DNA of 64,000 bases, taken from NCBI GenBank assembly GCA_020912385.1, contig CP087215.1, positions 124,001-188,000 on the forward strand, in the 5' to 3' direction. This DNA is from Neofusicoccum parvum. Lineage: Eukaryota; Ascomycota; Dothideomycetes; Botryosphaeriales; Botryosphaeriaceae. Made by a program: the position numbers and the translations under genes. The stretch's first letter is position 1. The number at the start of each line of letters is the position of its first letter. The notes under the pieces are model-generated. The model made no database searches. It was not told where the DNA came from and was given only the letters and a program-made list of their open reading frames with translations. This document shows positions 55,887-64,000 of this stretch, piece after piece.

Positions 55887-57103
55887 AGTGTGGTGGAGCA
55901 AGGAATATTTTATTGTTCGGAGTTTTTAATGCGCAGAACAGTGATACGGTGGCGGAGAATGGTGAGATTCCTTCAGAGATTCCACCAACCGGCGACAGCC
56001 GATAAGGCAAGAGACGCACACAAGACACAAGGCAGCACAGCACAGAAAGCCATAACAGAAAAGACACACGAGCGTGGATGCAACACTAAACCAGCTATCG
56101 CGACATTTCTCAAGTGGGAAGCTCTTCAGGAGGATGTATTGAACGTCTGGTCCAGGTGGCTTGCATCAAGGTCGTTTCAGATCGCATGCAGATGTAATGG
56201 ATCGGCGACAAGAATATGACGAGTCGGCCTTTTCAGATCTCGATCGGCACATCCCAGACACTGCACCAGCACAGCATTGACTGCCATGCTGTCGATCCGG
56301 CGCACTGGATTGCTTTTTGTGCGACGGGAGCACAGCGGCTTGGCAGGCAAGCAGCCTGATGCAATTCCAGAGGTGTAGATGCAAGACACGGTAGTGGCCG
56401 ACGGATGCGTAGACCTGCATCAAGTCGGTGATCTGTGCTTTTGCCCTCCTTCCAGTTTCCACCCACCCCTACCCGTGCTCCAGACGGTACCGAGCGTCGA
56501 CACACCCCATGTCCTGGCTGCTGCACCTCGACCATCCCAGCTGTCCTTGGCTGTTCCTGCAATCTGAGCCCACAACTTCGGCGCCCGTGCCAGTCTCCAA
56601 GGCGCTCTCCCGCCCTCCTGCCCCACCATGCACGCCACCCCGTCCCAGGCTTTCTCGACAACATTCACAGCTTTGCAGAAGCATGTGGCGAGCAGCTAGC
56701 GCTTTTCAGGGCCATTCACAAGGCGTGACAGAAGAAAGAAGACAGGTCCCAGCAATCTTTTCTCTGCTCGTCTGGAGAATTTACTACCCAGCAGCTCCTC
56801 CTTGGCGGTTTATCCCCGGATGTGTACGCCCATTTCGTCCCTGCCGCTGTTCCCTACATCTCTCGTTCCCCAATTCCGCGCCTCGAACCCCCAGTCACCT
56901 CGTAATATACTGCGGGATAGTGGATGAGCCTCAAGATACGGAACGCCGGGTGCCTGTAGAAAAAAATGAGCCCGCTCACTTGACGGCGAGAGAGTATTGT
57001 AAGACCGATCGCTGTCAGTCGAGCACGTTTAGACGCCGATCCGGCGCTGCGGGAATGGCCAAGCAGGCAGACAGGGGAAGACAGCATGCAGCCCAGGATA
57101 TAG
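55887..57103. other. no recognised gene
   Basis: Overlapping frames on both strands, including the long plus frame 56428-57498, have no domain and unlikely composition. Confidence 0.35.
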
Positions 57104-57442
57104 ATGACACGCAGGCGCTCCGACCCAACGGGAGGCACGCAGACGAGACAAGCATCACCACCAAAGCCAGCACGCCGATCGAGCACCACTCCCCAAACAC
57201 CGCACTCAGGCCACCCACCCAGCCCCAATCTCAAAAAGAGAGATCCAACACCCAACCCCCTGTCAGCAGCTGGCTACAACCCCTCCCCAAACCCACCAAA
57301 AAAGCAACTCCGCCTTCCCAACCCCCCCTCTCAACCCGCCTACCCCGCCGATACTCCCAGGGTCACCACCCCCTCCGATACTCCGCCGCAACCACCAACT
57401 CATCCGCCACTGCCTCCGCGTACGCCCCCGCCGCCTCGGTAG
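57104..57442 (+). CDS. possible short proline-rich protein
   Basis: 112 codons, about a third proline, with many PP and PxP motifs and basic patches (LKKRDP, PKKQLRLP). It could be an exon of a larger gene or non-coding C-rich DNA. No homolog recognised. Confidence 0.25.
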   Translation: MTRRRSDPTGGTQTRQASPPKPARRSSTTPQTPHSGHPPSPNLKKRDPTPNPLSAAGYNPSPNPPKKQLRLPNPPSQPAYPADTPRVTTPSDTPPQPPTHPPLPPRTPPPPR

Positions 57443-58369
57443 GGTTGGTTTTGCGCGCTGTCATTGGAAGCCTGGTCTGTGTGTTTGTGCATCCGTAGAT
57501 CGTTGCCTTGCCCTGCTAGACTGCGTTACGTGCATATGTGATCAGGAAAGCGTTTCAAGTGATTCGCCATACCCCTCTCCGCAGAACCAGCTTTCTCAGG
57601 TCGCTCTCCACCGTAAACTCGGCCTATGCAGATCTGTCGGAGGCTCTGGCGAACGCAACATCTGTCAGTCTCTTTCCCGCGCTGGTGGGAGAGCTAGCGG
57701 TTGGGAAAGGCGTTCATTTCTCGCACGGATGTCCCCTTCACCCGCCTCGACCCCTGCTGATTTTCAAAGACCAGGATCTGGTGCCGAGCCGCCCTCACTC
57801 TTGCCGGGGTGTTCCCAGGCTGCATCGCATCCTCCGACCGCTGTCGTCCTGCATGGGAGCAAGAAAAGTTGGTGGCCAAGCCCCTGCCCCTGCTTCCCGG
57901 TAAGTGCAGCCGCAGAGCCCGCTTGCGATCTCGGCGATGCCAGAGAGAGCAGAGTCTACGCCGTTGACGTTGAGCGGATCCTCCCATTCACCCATGTCCT
58001 GTATTTCTGTTGACAGGAGAGCATTCTCTTCACCCAGCTAGGATTCTCTTCCGTTCCCGGGATTGCACTGCGCATTGTGGTGCCAGGGTTTTGTGTTGCC
58101 ATTCGCTTACCAGCTACCTTGTGGCATCTGCCGGCAAAGTCACACACTCGCGCACTGGCCGCGATGAAAATTGAAAGAAAACAAGGGAAAGAAAGCGTAT
58201 CTTCGCGGTACCTCTTCTTGTCCTTCTTGTTGCTCGTTTCAGGGATTCTGGCTTCGCCCTGCTCTTCTGCTGTATACTGGCTGGCCTGAATTTCTGGCCA
58301 CTGAGGGATAAAATGCCAGCCGCGAGGTTGATTTCCGGCTGTAGAGCTGCCGCTGGAGTTGACAGCTTG
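57443..58369. other. intergenic, no gene recognised
   Basis: Short frames only. The right end carries the target copy gcttg (58365-58369) of the solo LTR. Confidence 0.45.
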
Positions 58370-58578
58370 TGTCAACCACACGTGCCCGCAATCACGTGCT
58401 TCATCTTTCGTTCAACAAAAGCTACACTAGCCTCAACACTACCCCTTTGCTCCCCTTCTTACTATAGCCAAGGTTAATGAAAGAGCCACTGTGTTCTTTC
58501 AAACGCGTAGTATATAGTTAGCTCAGATAGCCTTAATTTACAAGACAGCGGTGTCTTACTTTCTCGCGCCGTTCGACA
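58370..58578 (+). repeat. solo LTR, 209 bp
   Basis: tgtcaacc...gttcgaca ends (TG...CA), flanked by the 5-bp duplication gcttg (58365-58369 and 58579-58583). It is the inverted, uninterrupted copy of 41240-41380 plus 54179-54246, with one mismatch seen. It contains a TATA-like tatatagtta. No internal region is present, hence solo. Confidence 0.88.
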
Positions 58579-58583
58579 GCTTG

Positions 58584-59016
58584 CTATGGGCATTGTCCAA
58601 TTTCGGCTTCTCTCGGGTGCCTCTTCAAGGAGTGGAGAAAGGCTTATTAGGATTCTCGTTCTCTGACACTATTTCCGACGAGAAGCTGATCGAATTATTC
58701 CTTACACCACCACCTCGTGCGCAATACAGCTTTCTCTGCTGCCGCCTTTTTTCTCTGGGGGCCGACGGCCAGCGGCATCCTTTGTCATCGATGCGCCACT
58801 TGATGGGGACCAGGACATTGATGAAAGAAGCCTTTGCTACGTAGACATTCTGCCGACGACTATAGATGCGGCGGTCACTTCGCATGCGTTGGAAAATTAA
58901 GGAACGCCAAGGAAACTTGGCCGGCTCGCTCAACGGAGGTACAAAACGACGCAGACCTCGCGTTTACCTGCGACCTTCCACACCATCGCCGCCGCATCCC
59001 CAGCCACTGCGCCAAC
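58584..59016. other. upstream region of zinc-motif gene
   Basis: No supported gene; leader of the gene at 59017. Confidence 0.45.
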
Positions 59017-59482
59017 ATGAGCGCTCCCCAGTGCGCCGGCACCTTCACCAGCGGCGCCCGCTGCCCCAACGCGCCGATGAGCGGCTCCCGCTTCTGCAAG
59101 CACCACCAGAACCAGGGTAAGCACGCTCGCCGCGCAACCGACCGCAGCTGACCTCCGTTCGCGCGCAGCCACCGACGCCGCCCGCCACGGCCCCGGCCCC
59201 GGCCACCGCCCGACGAGCCGCGCGCCGCCGGCCGCGGGCCAGGCTTGCGGCGCCCGCTGCGTCGGCGACCGCCGCTGCGCCGAGCACCGGCCGGAGAGCC
59301 TGCTGGCTAGCTTTACGACCGAGGAGCTGCTCATGGAGCTCTTCAGGCGGGGCGCGGTGAACATGCGGGCGGATGGGGTGGTTGTTTTGGGGCGTGTGGG
59401 GGATCGGGAGGGTCAGGAGGACGAGGGGGAGGAGGAGGATGACGAGGAGGAATTTGACGATGCCAGCGACTCCGATTACTGA
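59017..59482 (+). CDS. small zinc-motif protein with acidic tail
   Basis: Exons 59017-59116 and 59169-59482 with a 52-nt intron (GTAAGC...GCTGAC...GCAG) encode 137 residues. The start MSAPQCAG lies in a good context (caacatg). Residues 6-32 hold CX9C followed by FCKHH, a C-C-C-H pattern seen in short zinc modules such as DUF5763. A second CGARCVGDRRCAEH cluster follows in exon 2, then the helix SFTTEELLMELFRRG and a C-terminal run of Asp/Glu ending SDSDY. Likely a nuclear or cytosolic binding protein; function unknown. Strong GC-rich codon bias differs from the AT-rich repeats nearby. Confidence 0.7.
59117..59168 (+). other. intron of zinc-motif gene
   Basis: gtaagc donor, gctgac branch site, cgcag acceptor, phase 1. 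Confidence 0.75.
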
Positions 59483-61065
59483 CCTGGCACGGACTGTGTT
59501 GACGAAGGGGAGAGATTCATCCAGGCTGGGGCTTGATCACCATGGTTGGCGACGGAGATTCACACGCTCTTTCTTCCTCCTTTGCGTCTCGGCTGCCCGT
59601 CTCTGCTCAGATCGTTGTGGGAGCACGTGTGTGGTTCATCTTTTCGTGCTCTAATGTTGGATATCACGTGTTTCAAGGTCTCCTTATATCACACCACATA
59701 GCTTAGCCACAATCACTCGTATAAGAGGCAAGCGGGTCACCCACCCTCTTCCTCTTCATGCCAATCATCAATGGATCATCGTTGTTCATCAACACTCCAA
59801 CATCTAAGCACACCTTTGATGGCATCACGACACCACCACCAAAACACTTACGAATTACGTCACACTGGGTCCACATGATTAGCATCAAATGAAAGCATAC
59901 GGATAACTCTACGTACACCGTGAAGTGAAGACGACGTCGAAGCTGGCTAGCAGCAGGCTGATTTCCCAGTGTAACGTCAACGCATCGCTCTCTCTGTCGT
60001 GACTGGATGCTCCGCAGCTCGATATCTACTGTGGCACCGCTTCCAAACAGCCACACAGGGGATGGGGTTGTATGCATGGTGTGAGAGGCGGCGAAAGCAT
60101 TATTGGCATCGCATCCGTTCCACGGCCTCTCGGAGGTTCAGCGCAAGTGGCCGCTTCGCCTGCCGTATACGAGGGCCGAGCTGCGCACGCCCATGTCCCA
60201 AGAGTGCTGCGCAGCTCTGGCCGACGCAGTTCTCTTCGCATCGTCCTAGGTGGATGGCAACGGCAAAGAGGCCTAACCGAAAGTTTAAGGGGAGATTCCT
60301 AGGCAGAGCGAGAGTTCGGGCGAGAGTTCGGGGGCTAGCGGAGTAGCCAGCTCGTCCATTCCAGGCCGGGCAAGCGCGCAGGGGTCGGGCTGGCGATAAG
60401 ATAAGCAGCTCCGACGCCTCTCGTTGGTGTTTGCTTGCTCGTACGAGTCGTCCGCTCCGCCGCCGACCCACCTCCACCACCACGCCCGTCCGCCGAACCG
60501 CCCCGCCCCGCCCCACCCTCCACGAAACCACCACGCAATACCTCATCGACCGGCGCGCGATCTGACGGACGCGTGGCGGCGGCGGCGCGGGGGAGGAGTG
60601 ACGGTCCAGGCATGGAAGCGCGGCTCCGCTCCTGCAGCGCGATGCTGACGCCGCTGGCACACCTGTCGTCGAGCCCCTGATGCCGTGAGAGACGACGTCG
60701 ATGACGAGGAAGAGGAGGAAGCGGCATCGCCCGGCGCCGCCGTCCAGGCGCACGACACCGCGGGCACCGGCAAGGCCAAGGCTGAGCCGCGCCGAGCCGC
60801 GAGAACCGCGAGGCGTGCTGGTGCCCCGCCCGGGATCGTTCTACAAGGTTCGGAGAGCGCTGCGGGAAAATTCATTTCTATTGCTGTTGCTATTGATGTG
60901 GAGGGGTGGGTGCTGGCCCGGTTCCTCAAAAGGATGACAAAGAAACGTTGTCCCTGTCGCCAAGGGCAAACCACCAGCTTTGTCCCTCCCATTGGTCAAA
61001 TCTAACTTATGTCACTGCCTTTTACCATCCAGTTTCGTGGCGTAGCCCGTGCCTTAACATCAGGA
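59483..61065. other. no recognised gene; GC-rich block at 60.4-60.8 kb
   Basis: Several overlapping frames in the GC-rich block (for example 60100-60753 minus and 60685-61005 plus) look equally poor as proteins. The rest is AT-richer and empty. Confidence 0.35.
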
Positions 61066-62258
61066 TCACACTTCGACGGCCGGGCCCATCATTTCCCACA
61101 ACGCGGCCCCCGAAGAACTTTCCCCACCAACAAGCCCGCCCTCCAGAATACCAATCCACCTGTCATACCCCGCCGGCGTAACGATAGACTTCTTAGCAGT
61201 CGCCGTGAACGAGTAGTTCCCCAGCGCGCCGGCATCAATCTCGATCGCATACCCCTCAACCGTGGCGTTGTAGCCCGCCGGCAGCGGGTACTCGACGCCC
61301 TCGCCGAACGGCCGCACGGTCACGCCCGCACAGGCCGAGTGGAGGATCCGGTTGTCGCGCGCGATGTACGCGGACGCCACGACCTTGCCCGCCGCGTCGA
61401 GGTGGTAGAACCACACGACCGACAGGTCGCCGGCGCGCCCGTGGCCCCAGTACCACTGGTTGAGGTACGGGATGAAGTTGAACGGCGCCCAGTTCTGCGC
61501 GCGGTGGGTCAGAGCGGGAGGTCAGCGTGGAGTGGGCGTGCGCACCTTGTCGTGGTAGCCCGGCCCCTGGAAGGCGAGCGTCGTGCCGTTGATCTGGAGG
61601 TTGACCGAGGCTTGCGCGTCCGGGATCGCGTTCACCCAGTACAGGTCCCAGTTGAATTCGAGAGTCTCGCCGATCACGGCGGGGCCGCATGGGCCGTGGG
61701 CGGGCGCGATCTGGTCGTCGCTCGTTAGCAACAGGTCGAGCTGCGGGCGGGGATTCTTGCCGATTGGAGGCGTATGTCGCCGGAGATGCCCAGCTCGGGG
61801 ATGTCCATGGAGATGATGTATTCGGACAGATCAGGCGCTCCATGCCACGAGTAGGAGCCATCGGCTGAGAGTCCGGAGGAAGCAGCGCCGACGGTCGAGA
61901 CGAACAGCTTCTCGCGCGGAAGGATGAACTCGCTAAAGGTGCCGTTTTCGTAGGCGAAGTTCAGCCTGAGATTGAGATTCTGGTCTGTCATGTATCCAGC
62001 AACGGGTTGAAAGACAACGGCAGCGCTAGCATCGGCAGCCGTTGCGTCGAAATACCACCATTCGTATGATGTTGTGTTCGGTTTCTGGATCTGTACGCTG
62101 TCCACGCCGTTGTACGATGCGGTCGAGCTGAATTCGGCGGATCCGTTGGTTGCTTCCGTCGGAACTATGAAGTTCTCCGCATACGGACGTAGGGCGAAGG
62201 CCACAGAAGCGTAGCAGCTGGTAAGAACGATGGGAATTATCATGTTGACAGTCAGCAT
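61066..62258 (-). CDS. secreted CrtC/lipocalin-type enzyme, Diels-Alderase-like
   Basis: Exons 62258-61761, 61710-61546 and 61494-61066 encode 363 residues. Intron 1 is GC-AG (GCAAGA...GCTAAC...CCAG, 50 nt), intron 2 GT-AG (51 nt). The ATG at 62243 is also possible and has A at -3. A signal peptide covers residues 1-22 (MLTVNMIIPIVLTSCYASVA). Motifs: SYEWWYFDATAAD, SADGSYSWHGAPDLSEY, LQSIAPAHGPCG across the splice, YWVNAIPDA, FQGPGYHDKNWAPF and YWGHGRAGD. They fit the CrtC-like/hydroxyneurosporene synthase family, which in fungi includes secreted tandem-lipocalin enzymes and pericyclases such as Fsa2. No polyketide synthase lies in the window, so the substrate is unknown. Confidence 0.82.
61495..61545 (-). 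other. intron 2 of CrtC-like gene
   Basis: gtgcgc donor, gctgac branch site, gcgcag acceptor, phase 0. Confidence 0.85.
61711..61760 (-). other. GC-AG intron of CrtC-like gene
   Basis: gcaaga donor, tgctaac branch site, ccag acceptor, 50 nt, phase 0. No GT donor in the interval restores the frame. Confidence 0.8.
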
Positions 62259-62320
62259 ATGCGGGATCTGATGGGACTGATGGAGCTGCTTCAGGTGAGT
62301 CTTGGGGAGACATTGATAGC

Positions 62321-62330
62321 ATTTATAGGA
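62321..62330 (-). promoter_or_regulatory. TATA box of CrtC-like gene
   Basis: tcctataaat on the minus strand, about 65-75 nt before the start codon. Confidence 0.5.
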
Positions 62331-63628
62331 AGAGGCATGCCAAACAGTATATCTACTCGGCTTGAGGACATTCCGGCGTTGGCTGAGAGCCTCACTGCTT
62401 GTACATTCCAGATGTGTACCACGATTGCGAGCAGTGCGTGGCATTTCATTACACAGGTGTAGTTGTAGTTTCAAATCCTGAAATCTTTTCATTTTGGTTT
62501 GGTAAACGGTCTTGATTGGCCGACGATGAGCGAAAAACGAGCCAGCTTGCATTTTCTTTGCGTCAACGTGCTGACAGCTGAGAATTTACAACCGGAAGGG
62601 ATGCTTCCGAAATATCCGCGTGGCTTGTGCTGTGGCTTTTGTTGTATTGCGTGCGCTAAGCTCCATGAAGTCCGACTAAATTCAATTTTGCTAGAGCGTC
62701 TGTTTACGCTGTGGCCTATGCGCCGTTCAGGGACGCGTTGCTGTATCCGAAGTGGTTACAGTGCGGCTGGCCACTACTCGTGAATGGCCCAGGATCCTGT
62801 TTCCGAGTCTCTCATTGGTTTGGGTCACGCCCACGAGTCTTGTGTTGTGATTACCGCCAACAACCGCCCGAGATCGCCAACTGCCGCTAATTGCCGCCAA
62901 CTGCCGGGAAATATCGCACACCATTCTGCGGTCGCATCTAATTCCGCACTAATGTGAGCTCTGGCACACTAGATCTATTAGAACGGACCTTTTCCATGCC
63001 AGAGCGCTGGACCGGAGGGGGTGATGGTGCTGTTGAAGTGACTAGTATGCGAGCGGTGTGTAAGGAGTTCGGTTCTTGTTTCCTGTTTGACAGTTTTTAG
63101 CGGCAAATCTATAGTGCGGGCTTTGAAAAACAAGTATATGGACTGCGGTAGGTAACACTGAAAAGATTCCGTGCGTGGACACCCCGGAAGTTCCACGCAA
63201 GTACCCGCTCCGCTGCGCAAACATGATCATCGACCCACCAAATCGCCCAGGTGGCCGGACCTTACGGAAAAGAAGGATCCGGTGGAGTAAAGAGCAGAGA
63301 TCGGGTCTCCAAGAGACCGTCAATCTTAACGCTAGTTAGACCTGACTCTGACCGTCATCAACACTTTCCCGGTTGGAAGCTGTTATCGTTCACCAATGGT
63401 CCCCTTCTTGCAAGAAGTTTCGGGCAGTCATTTTGCGAATCTTATATTCATGGATCGTTTACATCTATTACCTCCCTCTGGTGAGTATTCCAATACCCAG
63501 TCTTGATCTGCGCGTCCTCGACATCGCGACCACCCAAGCAAAGCAGAAAAGCTTAGCCTCAGCATCGCCAAAAGCCTTCTCCTCCACACACCGAATGGTC
63601 AATCCGGACATCCTGAAGATGTATGTAG
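62331..63628. other. intergenic, no gene recognised
   Basis: Short frames only. A small GC-rich repeat of ccgccaactgccg type lies at about 62848-62908. Confidence 0.45.
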
Positions 63629-64000
63629 CTACGCTTCGTAAGCCCGATGATTCGTAGAAGGCTTCTTTTGAAACCTCGCCGCTTGCCTGGCGAGATTGTC
63701 CGCCATCTGATTCCCAATTATCCCGTTGCGGGCTGGGACCCAGTGGAGTTGAACACCCAGCCCGATCCTACGGATCTCCTGCAAAGCATCGATGACAGCA
63801 CTACCGATAGAGCAGGATAACATGTTCTGCGGCTTGCGGATTGATTTGAGCGCGTTCTGGCTATCACTGAAAACCACGACCTCTTGGGCATCGGCTATGG
63901 TGGCCATCGACAAGGCCATCCAGATTCCCATGAGCTCAGCCGTGGTTGTATCTTGATTGTCTTCCCCGTCAAGGTACGCTTGGGAGCTTGTACCCAGCGG
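63629..64000 (-). pseudogene. LINE RNase H fragment, continues past the window
   Basis: The frame is open to the right edge and ends at 63629. It shows DTTTAELMGIWMALSMA, VVVFSDSQNALKSI and HWVPARNGIIGNQMADNLA, the RNase H order of non-LTR elements. No stop within the 123 codons seen. It differs from the RNase H of LINE A. Whether the rest of the element is intact cannot be judged. Confidence 0.8.

Noticed and set aside
56428..57498. 356-codon plus-strand frame
   Set aside because: No domain or signal, low-complexity end, and a better Pro-rich frame overlaps it; no splice evidence.
58930..59364. Minus-strand frames over the zinc-motif gene
   Set aside because: The plus-strand two-exon model has a good start, intron signals and a recognisable Cys/His motif; the minus frames are Ala/Gly/Arg-rich shadows.
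60100..61005. Overlapping frames in the GC-rich block
   Set aside because: Frames on both strands are equally long and equally unlike proteins; none supported.
1..64000. tRNA, rRNA genes and CRISPR arrays
   Set aside because: No cloverleaf with a proper B box, no rRNA and no spaced direct repeats were seen by eye; a tRNA scan was not possible.

Overview
The window is nuclear DNA from a filamentous ascomycete (Pezizomycotina; class not determinable by eye). The evidence is short introns of about 47-68 nt with CTRAC-type branch sites, a HET-domain gene, a DUF3638/DUF3645 giant protein, Tad-like LINEs and RIP-type decay of transposons. Exon joins below were worked out by hand from splice sites, branch sites and frame continuity.

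Layout. 1-5.8 kb: 3' part of a DUF3638/DUF3645 ATPase-like gene. 7.0 kb: small secreted Zys3-like protein. 8.9 kb: membrane protein with a collagen-like tail. 10.8-12.6 kb: convergent pair of a single-domain RNase III-like gene and an AAA ATPase. 13.9-16.2 kb: seven-exon gene with a nucleotidyltransferase-like DID motif and an acidic repeat tail. 16.4-16.9 kb: broken minus-strand gene. 16.9-19.4 kb: HET gene, convergent with a GIY-YIG (T5orf172) gene at 19.6-21.4 kb. 23.7-28.1 kb: two divergent membrane glycosyltransferases (GT2 and GT31-like). 29.2 kb: secreted protein with eight CX6C units. 30.4-40.6 kb: 12-exon SNF2/RAD5-type helicase gene. 41.1-54.2 kb: truncated NLR-type gene, an LTR, and a 12.8-kb nest of LINEs inserted in that LTR. 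55-59.5 kb: a Pro/acidic/Cys-rich protein and a small zinc-motif protein, with a solo LTR between them. 61.1-62.3 kb: secreted CrtC/Diels-Alderase-like enzyme. 63.6-64 kb: end of another LINE.

Main result. The SNF2 gene looks dead in six-frame view but can be joined into an uninterrupted 1001-codon frame. Both transposons in it sit inside introns: a Tc1/mariner element in a 57-nt intron and a 5.2-kb Copia element in a 55-nt GC-AG intron. Three GC-AG introns with the same GCAAGA donor occur in the window. The Copia element has identical LTRs but 27 in-frame stops, all TAA or TAG and none TGA, with no frameshift. A 209-bp solo LTR at 58.4 kb is an almost identical, inverted empty-site copy of the LTR that carries the LINE nest, so the insertion and its 15-bp target duplication can be read directly.

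Genes from 10.8 to 21.4 kb (RNase III-like, AAA ATPase, nucleotidyltransferase-like, HET, GIY-YIG) look like an accessory region, but no joint function is shown by the sequence.
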